Source: Streptomyces prunicolor NBRC 13075
GTDB lineage: Bacteria > Actinomycetota > Actinomycetes > Streptomycetales > Streptomycetaceae
Direction: 5' to 3'
Assembly: GCF_000367365.1 (NCBI RefSeq)
Contig: NZ_BARF01000027.1
Coordinates: 1-64,000 of the forward strand
DNA length: 64,000 bases
Both the position numbers and the translations under genes were made by a program. Shown here piece after piece: positions 45,261 to 53,112 of the stretch; the first letter of the stretch is position 1, and the number at the start of each line of letters is the position of its first letter. The notes beneath the pieces are model-generated. The model did no database searches. It worked only from the letters and a program-made list of their open reading frames with translations, and had not been told where the DNA came from.

Positions 45261-46340
45261 TTCGTAGCCGAACTCCTCGTCCTCCTCGCTCACCTTCTTG
45301 AACCCCGCCCGGGTGACCACGGCCTGCGACGCGAGGTTGTCCCGTTCGATCATCGCGAAGACGGTGCGTACGTCGTCCCGGGCCAGCGCCCACTCCGAGA
45401 GCGCGCGCAGCGCCTCCGTCGCGTAGCCCTGGCCGCGGGCGCCCTCCGCCAGGTCGTAGCCGATCTCCGTGCGGCCCTCCTCGTCGGGGACGCCGTGGAA
45501 GCCCATGCCGCCGACCGCCCGGCCGTCCTCGCGGCGGACCAGGGCGAACACGCCGAACTCCGGGCGGTGCACGCCCGATACGTAGGCCTTCAGCAGGAAC
45601 GTCGAGGCCTCCCGGGTGCCCTGGTACGGGCCGCCCTCGATCCACTCGAACCCGCCGTCGCCGCCGGCGACCAGGTCACCGGCGGACCTGGGGGTGATGC
45701 CCTGGAGGGTGAGGCGGTCGGTGGTGTGGACGAGGTTGTTGCTCCAGCGCCAGTCGGTGACGGGGGCGCGGCCGGGGAGTTCGGCGCGGCCGGTCGCCCA
45801 CAGCAGGGTGCGCCAGTGGTCGGCGCCGGGGCGGATGTGCGGGAAGATCCGGCCGAGCACGAACTCGCTGATTTCGGGGGCGGGTTGGTAGGTCAGGCCC
45901 AGGCCCTCGGCGATGTCGTGCGTGTGCAGCAGCACCTCGGCGGTGCCCATCGCGGCGAATCCCTCGCGGTCCGCGCTGCGGAACGGGTACGGGTGGAAGG
46001 CGCGCACCTCGCGCGGTGTGGTGCGGATCGCGGCGGCGAGCAGGGCGCCGGTCGTCCGGATCACGTCCAGGACACCGGAGTTGTCGGTGCCGTCGTCGAG
46101 GGTGAGGGCGAAGGGGACGTACGCGTGCTGCGCGCGACCGGCCAACTGCCCCGCGTACGAGATGAGATCGTCGGCGATGTGCTCGGCGGTGTACCGGCAA
46201 CTCCACTCCAGCCGGCCGGCCTTCACCCCGTCCCAGTCCCGGTCCGTCGCCGTCCCCAGCAGTGCGAGACAGCTCGCGACGGCCTCTTCCACCTGGTGTG
46301 CGCCTGTATGTCCGGCCATATTTCCGCCCGTGGTCCCCAT
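45243..46340 (-). CDS. Maleylpyruvate-isomerase-like/GNAT fusion protein
   Basis: A 365-residue fusion. Residues 1-210 resemble the mycothiol-dependent maleylpyruvate isomerase/DinB helical fold (LEWSCRYTAEHIADDLISYAGQL, VLLHTHDIAEGLGL). Residues 215-365 are a GNAT acetyltransferase (AEGARGQGYATEALRALSEWA is the acetyl-CoA site). The pairing suggests modification of a small thiol or amino metabolite, but no substrate can be named. ATG 46340, or ATG 46319 in the same frame. Its last codons lie in the 23-bp repeat. Confidence 0.85.
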   Translation of the reverse strand: MGTTGGNMAGHTGAHQVEEAVASCLALLGTATDRDWDGVKAGRLEWSCRYTAEHIADDLISYAGQLAGRAQHAYVPFALTLDDGTDNSGVLDVIRTTGALLAAAIRTTPREVRAFHPYPFRSADREGFAAMGTAEVLLHTHDIAEGLGLTYQPAPEISEFVLGRIFPHIRPGADHWRTLLWATGRAELPGRAPVTDWRWSNNLVHTTDRLTLQGITPRSAGDLVAGGDGGFEWIEGGPYQGTREASTFLLKAYVSGVHRPEFGVFALVRREDGRAVGGMGFHGVPDEEGRTEIGYDLAEGARGQGYATEALRALSEWALARDDVRTVFAMIERDNLASQAVVTRAGFKKVSEEDEEFGYELGRTE

Positions 46341-46417
46341 GCCGGGGAGCATACGGGCGGCGACCGACGCCCGCTGTGAATACCGACGCCCGCCGTGATT
46401 GCCGACGCCCGCCGTGA

Positions 46418-47098
46418 TCAAGGTGCCAGCAGTTCCAGCTCCGCCGCCAGGTTGTAGCGCGCCGTCGCCTCCCATTCCGCGGCCCCGTACGGCGTCCTGA
46501 ACAGCCGTGGCAGATCGAGCAGTTGACGCAGGATTGCCGAACGGCCGTCCCGGAAGGCGTCGTTGGGCACGAAGTGGTACTCCTCGCGGACGGCCGCGGT
46601 GTAGGCGGCGTACGCCGACGGCGGCGCGGCCAGGATCGCGAGGTCCGCGTCGCACAGCACCTGGCCGTCGCGGTCGTCGTCGGCGGGGTCGTGGGTGATG
46701 GTCAGCCGCACCAGGCGGGCGACTTCCGCCGTCCTCGCCTCCGGCACACCCGCCTCGGTCAGCGCCCGCTCGGCCAGCCGCGCGGACCGTTCCTCGTTCT
46801 CGGAACGGTCCGGGAGATACACCGCGTCGTGGAACCAGGCCGCGAGCCGTACGACGTCCGGGTCGTCCGCGTGCTTCTCCAGCACGTCGATGTGGTCGAG
46901 GACCGAGGTGAGGTGCGTGAGCGTGTGATAGTGCCGCTGCGGCTCCTGCCAGCGGGCGAGGAGATTCTCGGCGTACGGCGACGGGTCGGGACCGCCGTCG
47001 GGTGTGCGGGCAGGTGTGCTGCCGGGTGTGTGGGCGGGCGTGCGGGCCCCTTCGAGGGCGCGGGTCCAGCGGGTGCGGAGGGCGTCGAGATCGGCCAT
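46418..47098 (-). CDS. HD-domain metal-dependent phosphohydrolase
   Basis: A 226-residue HD-superfamily protein (HYHTLTHLTSVLDHIDVL, LAAWFHDAVY, ITHDPADDDRDGQVLCDADLAIL). The His and HD residues for metal binding are present. A Pro/Thr repeat (TPAHTPGSTPARTP) lies near the N-terminus. It is divergent from the next gene over 44 bases. The substrate is unknown. Confidence 0.88.
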   Translation of the reverse strand: MADLDALRTRWTRALEGARTPAHTPGSTPARTPDGGPDPSPYAENLLARWQEPQRHYHTLTHLTSVLDHIDVLEKHADDPDVVRLAAWFHDAVYLPDRSENEERSARLAERALTEAGVPEARTAEVARLVRLTITHDPADDDRDGQVLCDADLAILAAPPSAYAAYTAAVREEYHFVPNDAFRDGRSAILRQLLDLPRLFRTPYGAAEWEATARYNLAAELELLAP

Positions 47099-47142
47099 GC
47101 CCCTTATTTTCCTCCCCCGCCCGTGCCCCTAGCGTGGAACGC

Positions 47143-47826
47143 ATGACTTACGCCGACACAGCACACGACGTACGTGACCCCGAACTCCCCGGTCGCCTCC
47201 TGACCGCCGAGCGCGACGCGCTGATCCCGCTCCTCCGCTCCCGCCCCGACGCGGACTTCGCGCTGGCGACCCTCGCGTGTCCGGGCTGGACCGTGCGGGA
47301 TGTGCTCGCGCACTGTTCGGCCGCGCTGACGCGGGTGGTGGAGCGGCGGTTCGAGGAGGGCGTGTTCTCGCCGGAGGCCAACGACCGGGACATCGCGGAG
47401 CGGGCCGACTGGACGAACGCGCAGGTCATCGACGAACTGGAGCGGGGCATGACCGAGGCGGGCGCCGCGATCGCCCGCGCGGGCGGCGCGCTGGACGCGG
47501 TTGCGCTGGGCGAGTGGGTGCACGCCGGTGACGTACGGGACGTCCTCGGCGTGCCCGGCGCCTACGGTGGCGCGGGGCTGGGGTCCGCTCTCACCCTTCT
47601 CGGCCTCGTGACCCGTCAGAAAAACCACCGGCCGCTGCACGCGGACCTCGACGACCTGGACGATCCGCTGCGCCTGGGCGACCTGTCGGGCGAGCTGACC
47701 CCGGCGCGCTACATCGGCGACGCGCCCACGCTCGTACGGCTGTACTCGGGACGCCCGGTGCCGGACGGAACGGGATACGAGCTGGCGGGCGCGGAACCGG
47801 CCGAGCTGAACATCTTCGGCGACTGA
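47143..47826 (+). CDS. Maleylpyruvate isomerase-family, mycothiol-dependent protein
   Basis: A 227-residue protein of the MDMPI N-terminal type (LLTAERDALIPLLRS, CPGWTVRDVLAHCSAALTRVVE, GEWVHAGDVRDVLG). The metal-binding His residues of the DinB fold are visible. It probably acts with mycothiol on a small electrophile. ATG 47143. The stop lies in a 10-bp tandem repeat. Confidence 0.88.
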   Translation: MTYADTAHDVRDPELPGRLLTAERDALIPLLRSRPDADFALATLACPGWTVRDVLAHCSAALTRVVERRFEEGVFSPEANDRDIAERADWTNAQVIDELERGMTEAGAAIARAGGALDAVALGEWVHAGDVRDVLGVPGAYGGAGLGSALTLLGLVTRQKNHRPLHADLDDLDDPLRLGDLSGELTPARYIGDAPTLVRLYSGRPVPDGTGYELAGAEPAELNIFGD

Positions 47827-47909
47827 CGGCGACTGACGGCGACTGACGGCGACTGACGGCGACTGACGGCGACTGACGGCGACTGACGGCGACTGACGGC
47901 GACTGACGG
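47818..47909. repeat. 10-bp tandem repeat, about nine copies, across a stop codon
   Basis: GGCGACTGAC is repeated without error about nine times. The first unit contains the last Gly-Asp codons and TGA (47824-47826) of the preceding gene. Period 10 rotates through all frames, each unit offering TGA or GAC-TGA stops. Confidence 0.97.
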
Positions 47910-47983
47910 AGGTTGACGGATGCCCGGCGACGCGCGGCGACGGGGGTGATCTCGCAACCCCCTGACCTCCCGCGTACCCTGAG

Positions 47984-47999
47984 ATTGGACTAGACCTGT
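47984..47999. promoter_or_regulatory. dre-like DasR site upstream of cutC
   Basis: ATTGGACTAGACCTGT matches the dre consensus at 13 of 16 positions and lies 33 bases before the cutC ATG. Confidence 0.6.
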
Positions 48000-48032
48000 A
48001 GCCGCTCCAGGGAACACGACGGAAGGGGTCCT

Positions 48033-48725
48033 ATGAGCACGCGTGCAGTCCTGGAGGTGATCGCCCTCGGCGCCGAGGACGCGATCGCCGCCCAGGCCGG
48101 AGGCGCGGACCGCCTCGAAGTGGTCACCGACATCGCGGCCGACGGACTCACCCCGCCGGTGGAGACCTTCGCCGCGATCCGCGCCGCCGTCGACATCGAC
48201 CTGCGCGTGATGCTGCGCCTCGCGGACGGGTTCGCCGCGGGCGACGTGGACCGGCTCGTCCGGGTCGCGGGGGAGCTGCGGACCGCCGGCGCCGACCAGT
48301 TCGTGCTCGGCTTCCTCGACCCGGACGGCTGCGTCGACCTGGACGCGGTGGAACGCGTCGTCGCCGAACTGGACGGCTGCGCCTGGACGTTCCACCGCGC
48401 GATCGACCGCGCCGCCGACCGCGACGCCCTGCGTAAGCAGCTCGCCGACCTGCCGGGCCTGGACGCCTACCTCACCGCCGGCTCGGCGGACGGCGTCGAC
48501 GACGGCCTCCCCACGCTGCTCCGCGAGGCGGCCCTGCGCGGCGAACCGGGCTATGAGCAGCGCATCCTGGTCGGCGGCGGCCTGCGCCTCGACCACGTAC
48601 CGACCCTGCTCGCCGCCGGAGTCGACGCCTTCCACATCGGCGGGGCCGCCCGCCCGGCGGGCTGGGAGCGGCCGGTGTCGGCGACGGCGGTGGCCGAGTG
48701 GCGGGCGGTCCTCGACCGAGCCTGA
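48033..48725 (+). CDS. cutC: CutC-family protein
   Basis: A 230-residue TIM-barrel CutC homologue (LEVIALGAEDAIAAQAGGADRLEVV, DQFVLGFLDPDG, TFHRAIDRA, ILVGGGLR, FHIGGAARP). CutC was named for copper homeostasis, but its biochemical role is unsettled. A dre-like site upstream suggests control by the amino-sugar regulator DasR, which would favour a role in sugar-linked metabolism. Confidence 0.93.
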   Translation: MSTRAVLEVIALGAEDAIAAQAGGADRLEVVTDIAADGLTPPVETFAAIRAAVDIDLRVMLRLADGFAAGDVDRLVRVAGELRTAGADQFVLGFLDPDGCVDLDAVERVVAELDGCAWTFHRAIDRAADRDALRKQLADLPGLDAYLTAGSADGVDDGLPTLLREAALRGEPGYEQRILVGGGLRLDHVPTLLAAGVDAFHIGGAARPAGWERPVSATAVAEWRAVLDRA

Positions 48726-48755
48726 ACCGCCCCCTCCCTCAACAGCCCTTTCCGC

Positions 48756-50819
48756 TCAGGCGAGTTGGGACGGCAGCGGGGCCGCGTGCGTGACGATCAG
48801 GCCCGACACCGCTCGGGTCAGAGCCACGTACAGGCGCCGCAGGCCGGTGCGTTCGTCCGGTTCGCCGTCGACCACGGCCTGCGGCTCGTCGAGGACCACG
48901 TAGTCGTACTCCAGCCCCTTCGCGAGCGACGCCGGGACCAACGTCAGACGGGTCTCTACGGTCGTCTCCTCACCCGGGTCGATGTAGCCGATGCCCGCCG
49001 CGGTGAGGGCTTCCGCCAGCGCCGGGATCCTGGCATCGGCGGCGATCAGGCCCGTCGACCCCTCGTTGCGCAGCAACTCCTCGCAGGCGGCGACCACTTC
49101 GGTGGTGTCGGCGACGGAGCGGAGGTCGAAGAAGCCCGGGTTCTCACGGACCGAGGCGACGGGCGTGAGCCCCGGGGCGATGTGGGGGAGGAGTCGGGAG
49201 GCGTAGGTGATGACGTCCGTCGGCACGCGGAAACCGGCCGTCAACTCCTCGATCACACCGTCCGATTTGCCGAGGTGGGCCAGCGCCTCGTCCCAACTCC
49301 TGGTCGCCCAGGGCGTGGTGCCCTGCGCCAGGTCGCCGAGGACGGTCGCGGAACCGGTGGTGCAGCGGCGGCCGACCGCCCGGTACTGCATGGGGGAGAG
49401 GTCCTGCGCCTCGTCGAGCACGACATGCCCGAGCGAGTGCGTCCGCTGGACCAGGTCGGTCGCCTCGTCGATCAACACGGCATCGGGGGCAGACCACTTG
49501 GCGGCCTTCACGCTCCGCACGGCCTTCGCCCAGAGGATCGTCTTCTGCTCGTCCTCGTCGAGGATCCCCTCCGCGTGCGCGGCGAGGAAGTCGGCGTCGG
49601 TGAGCAGCCGCAGTACGAGCTTCGCGGGCTCGACCGGCGGCCACATCGCCTTGACGGCCGCCTTCACCGCCGCGTTGCGGGCCACGGCGTCCTGCACCCG
49701 GTCGTCCGGCGCCTCCCCGGACCGCTCCATCTGCACCAGCACGACATGCGCGATGCGCTGCGGCAGCGCCTCGCGGGCGGCGCCGTAGCGGATGTCGCGG
49801 TCGAGCAACTCCCGCACGATGGCTTCGAGTTCGTACGCCGGGACCCGCCAGCGGCGCGAGCCGCGCACCACCATCACCGGCTCGGTGGGAATGGTCACGT
49901 GCGAGTAGATGGCTCGGCGGAGGACTTCGGCCATCCGCGCGTCGCCCTTGATGACGGCGGCCGGTGCCTCGTCCGTGCCGCGCACCTCGACGTGGGCGAC
50001 CAGGTCGTCCACCGTGCCCTGGCGGACCGTCAACTCGCCCAACGCGGGCAGGACTTGCTCGATGTAGTGCAGGAAGGACTTGTTCGGCCCGATGACGAGC
50101 GTGCCGGTGCGGGCGAGCCGCTCACGATGGGCGTAGAGGAGATAGGCGACCCGGTGCAGGCCGACGGCGGTCTTTCCGGTACCCGGACCTCCCTGCACGC
50201 ACACTGTCCCGCCGAGACCGGATCGTACGATCTCGTCCTGCTCGGGCTGGATGGTCGCGACGATGTCGCGCATCGGGCCGACGCGGGGCCGCTCGATCTC
50301 CTGTTGCAGCAGCTTGCTGGTGGCGGCGGCCTCGGCGGGGTCCATGAGGTGCTCGTCCTCGTACGCCGTGAGGTCGCCGCCCGTGTAACCGAACCGGCGG
50401 CGCAGCGAGACGTCCAGCGGGTCCTTCTTGGACGCCCGGTAGAACGGCTGCGAGACCGGCGCACGCCAGTCGATGACCATCGGGTCGCCGTCGGCGTCGT
50501 GCACATGCCGGCGCCCGATGTAGAACTGTTCTCCCGCCGCGCCCTCGGCCTGCTCGGCGCCGGGTGAGTGCAGGTAGTTCAACCGGCCGAAGAACAGCGG
50601 GGTGTCGCTCAGGTCGGCCAGCGCCTTGATGCGGTCGTCGATCTGGCGGGAGAGGACCGCGGCGTTGACCCAGTTCGCCGTGACGTCCTTGATGTCGAGC
50701 GACTCGACGTCCTCGCGCATGGCGCGCAGCGCGGAACGGGAGGAGGCCAGGTGGGAGCGTTCGCGGGAGAGGGGGTCGTCGGGATGGGCGCCGAGGGGGT
50801 CGGCGGCGGGCGTGGACAA
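48756..50819 (-). CDS. HelD-like UvrD-family ATPase
   Basis: A 687-residue superfamily 1 protein. It has an N-terminal coiled region (HLASSRSALRAMREDVESLD), Walker A CVQGGPGTGKTAVGLHR near residue 205, Walker B VVLDEAQDLSPMQYRA, and the C-terminal helicase motifs (RRLYVALTRAVSGLIV). HelD proteins release stalled RNA polymerase, and in Streptomyces the HelR type protects it from rifamycin. I could not find the inverted repeat linked to rifamycin response upstream, so the general recycling role is more likely. Confidence 0.88.
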   Translation of the reverse strand: MSTPAADPLGAHPDDPLSRERSHLASSRSALRAMREDVESLDIKDVTANWVNAAVLSRQIDDRIKALADLSDTPLFFGRLNYLHSPGAEQAEGAAGEQFYIGRRHVHDADGDPMVIDWRAPVSQPFYRASKKDPLDVSLRRRFGYTGGDLTAYEDEHLMDPAEAAATSKLLQQEIERPRVGPMRDIVATIQPEQDEIVRSGLGGTVCVQGGPGTGKTAVGLHRVAYLLYAHRERLARTGTLVIGPNKSFLHYIEQVLPALGELTVRQGTVDDLVAHVEVRGTDEAPAAVIKGDARMAEVLRRAIYSHVTIPTEPVMVVRGSRRWRVPAYELEAIVRELLDRDIRYGAAREALPQRIAHVVLVQMERSGEAPDDRVQDAVARNAAVKAAVKAMWPPVEPAKLVLRLLTDADFLAAHAEGILDEDEQKTILWAKAVRSVKAAKWSAPDAVLIDEATDLVQRTHSLGHVVLDEAQDLSPMQYRAVGRRCTTGSATVLGDLAQGTTPWATRSWDEALAHLGKSDGVIEELTAGFRVPTDVITYASRLLPHIAPGLTPVASVRENPGFFDLRSVADTTEVVAACEELLRNEGSTGLIAADARIPALAEALTAAGIGYIDPGEETTVETRLTLVPASLAKGLEYDYVVLDEPQAVVDGEPDERTGLRRLYVALTRAVSGLIVTHAAPLPSQLA

Positions 50820-51124
50820 GGGGGTGCCTCCAGAGGGCCTGCTGATGCGGCTGCTGGGTGTGTGCTCGATGGGATACCGGCCGGTTTCCGTCCGGGCGGT
50901 GGCACTCCCTGCGGGGAGGCGGGCAAGAGCGGAGATTCTAGGTCAGCGGAAGTGGCGGAGGCGAATGGTTTTACGGCGGCGTTGACGCTTGCGCGGGTTT
51001 CCCCTAGGGGACGCCCCCTCCACCCAGGAGGGGAACGGGTCCACCCGGAGGCGTACATGGGCGGTCCGCAGATTGGCTCTCTGGACCGATGCCGCCCTTA
51101 TGTCCCAAGACGCACCATGGAGTC
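50820..51124. other. Intergenic region without a visible gene
   Basis: About 305 bases between the HelD-like gene and a small gene on the other strand. It must hold the two divergent promoters. I see only a short palindrome CCCCTAGGGG (51002-51011) and GGAGG-like runs, no gene. Confidence 0.4.
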
Positions 51125-51307
51125 ATGAGCGCAGCAACCATCACCCCGGTCCCCGCCCGCCCGTCCGGTGCCACACCGGTCGCCGGCGGCAGCCACCCCC
51201 ATCGCCTCGGCAATGCCCTGCGCGCGATAAAAGTGTTCGCGGGCGCCGCGTTCAGCGTGGTCGTCCTCGGCGAGTACGGCGAGGAAGCGGGCGTTCGCCG
51301 TAGGTGA
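51125..51307 (+). CDS. Small one-span membrane protein
   Basis: A 60-residue frame (MSAATITPVPARPSGATPV) with one hydrophobic segment (VFAGAAFSVVVLGEYG) and a basic end. Codon use looks Streptomyces-like. GGAG is only two bases before ATG 51125, too close for normal use, so a leaderless transcript or another start is possible. Its 3' end faces the XPB gene. Confidence 0.5.
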   Translation: MSAATITPVPARPSGATPVAGGSHPHRLGNALRAIKVFAGAAFSVVVLGEYGEEAGVRRR

Positions 51308-51333
51308 CCACCGGGGTCACCTACGGCGGGTGC

Positions 51334-52977
51334 TCAGTTCTCCGCGAGGATCTCGTCCGCGTCCATGATCCGGTAGGCGTACCCCTGTTCCGCCAGGAAG
51401 CGCTGGCGGTGGGCGGCGAAGTCCTGGTCGATCGTGTCGCGCGCGACGACGGAATAGAAGTGGGCCTGGTGCCCGTCGGCCTTCGGCCGCAGTACGCGGC
51501 CCAGCCGCTGAGCCTCCTCCTGGCGCGAGCCGAACGTGCCCGACACCTGGATGGCGACGGTGGCCTCCGGCAGGTCGATGGAGAAGTTGGCGACCTTGGA
51601 GACCACGAGCACGCTGATCTCACCCTCGCGGAAGGCGCCGAAGAGCTTCTCCCGCTGGGCGTTGGAGGTCTCGCCCTTGATCACGGGCGCGTTCAAGTGC
51701 TCGCCCAGCTCGTCGAGTTGGTCGATGTACTGCCCGATGACAAGGATCTGCTGACCGGCGAACCGGCGCACGATCGCCTCCGTGACCTTCCGCTTCGTCG
51801 CGGTGGTCGCACAGAAGCGGTACTTCTCCTCGGCCTCGGCGGTGGCGTAGGCGAGCCGCTCGGACTCCGTGAGATTGACGCGTACCTCGACACAGTCGGC
51901 GGGCGCGATGTACCCCTGCGCCTCGATCTCCTTCCAGGGCGCGTCGAACCGCTTCGGCCCGATGAGGGAGAACACGTCGGACTCCCGGCCGTCCTCGCGC
52001 ACGAGGGTCGCGGTCAGGCCCAGTCGCCGCCGTGCTTGCAGATCCGCCGTGAACTTGAAGACGGGCGCGGGCAGCAGGTGCACCTCGTCGTAGAGGATGA
52101 GCCCCCAGTCGCGGGAGTCGAAGAGCTCCAGGTGGGGGTAGATCCCCTTCCGCCGCGTGGTCAGCACCTGGTAGGTGGCGATGGTGACGGGCCGGATCTC
52201 CTTCCGCGTCCCGCTGTACTCGCCGATCTCCTCTTCCGTCAGCGAGGTCCGCTTGATCAGCTCGTGCTTCCACTGCCGGGCGGAGACGGTGTTGGTGACG
52301 AGGATGAGCGTGGTCGACTTGGCCTGCGCCATGGCCCCGGCGCCGACGAGGGTCTTCCCCGCCCCACAGGGCAGTACGACGACACCGCTCCCACCGTGCC
52401 AGAAGTTCTCCACGGCCTGCTTCTGATACGGCCGCAGCGCCCACCCGTCCTCGTCCAGCTCGATCGCGTGCGCCTCACCGTCGACGTACCCGGCGAGGTC
52501 CTCGGCCGGCCAGCCCAGCTTCAGCAGCACCTGCTTGATCTGCCCGCGCTCGGAGGGGTGCACGGCCACGGTGTCGGGGTCGAGCCGGTTGCCGACCAGC
52601 GGGGCGACCCGCTTCGAGCGCAGGATCTCCTCCAGCACGGGCCGGTCGGTGGTGGTGAGCACAAGCCCGTGCGCCGGGTGCTTGCTCAGCGTCAGCCGAC
52701 CGTACCGGTCCATGGTCTCGGCGATGTCCACGAGCAGCGCGTGCGGCACGGGATACCGGCTGTACTCCACCAGCGCGTCCACGACCTGCTCGGCGTCGTG
52801 CCCGGCGGCCCGCGCGTTCCACAGCCCCAGCGGCGTCACCCGGTACGTGTGGATGTGCTCGGGCGCCCGCTCCAGCTCGGCGAACGGCGCGATGGCGCGC
52901 CGGCACTCGTCGGCTCGCTCGTGATCGACCTCAAGGAGCAGGGTCTTGTCGGACTGGACGATGAGGGGGCCATTCAC
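51334..52977 (-). CDS. DNA repair helicase XPB
   Basis: A 547-residue superfamily 2 helicase of the bacterial XPB group. Residues 1-170 form the N-terminal damage-recognition-like domain. Walker A VVVLPCGAGKTLVGAG is followed by LILYDEVHLLPAP (DEVH), and the second RecA domain holds FGSRQEEAQRLGRVLRPK. GTG 52977 (MNGPLIVQSDKTLLLEV) has AAAGG nine bases upstream. The frame continues to 53046 without coding sense. The likely partner gene lies at 56487, beyond a STAND NTPase. Confidence 0.93.
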   Translation of the reverse strand: MNGPLIVQSDKTLLLEVDHERADECRRAIAPFAELERAPEHIHTYRVTPLGLWNARAAGHDAEQVVDALVEYSRYPVPHALLVDIAETMDRYGRLTLSKHPAHGLVLTTTDRPVLEEILRSKRVAPLVGNRLDPDTVAVHPSERGQIKQVLLKLGWPAEDLAGYVDGEAHAIELDEDGWALRPYQKQAVENFWHGGSGVVVLPCGAGKTLVGAGAMAQAKSTTLILVTNTVSARQWKHELIKRTSLTEEEIGEYSGTRKEIRPVTIATYQVLTTRRKGIYPHLELFDSRDWGLILYDEVHLLPAPVFKFTADLQARRRLGLTATLVREDGRESDVFSLIGPKRFDAPWKEIEAQGYIAPADCVEVRVNLTESERLAYATAEAEEKYRFCATTATKRKVTEAIVRRFAGQQILVIGQYIDQLDELGEHLNAPVIKGETSNAQREKLFGAFREGEISVLVVSKVANFSIDLPEATVAIQVSGTFGSRQEEAQRLGRVLRPKADGHQAHFYSVVARDTIDQDFAAHRQRFLAEQGYAYRIMDADEILAEN

Positions 52978-53112
52978 GCGCGACTGCCTTTCTGCGGGGC
53001 TCGCCGGGCCTGGAGGACTCGGGACGGCCAAACGTCCAGTGTGCACTACTGAGGGGATCGGGCGGATAGCCGGCGAGAGGGGGCAGGGTGTGTGATCTGG
53101 GCCTCTTTCATA

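Noticed and set aside
47818..47909. Repeat array that could be taken for CRISPR
   Set aside because: Units are contiguous 10-mers with no spacers and no cas genes are nearby.
50820..51124. Rifamycin-associated element for a HelR-type gene
   Set aside because: I looked for the GGGGCTTGC-type inverted repeat and did not find it, so rifamycin control is not claimed.
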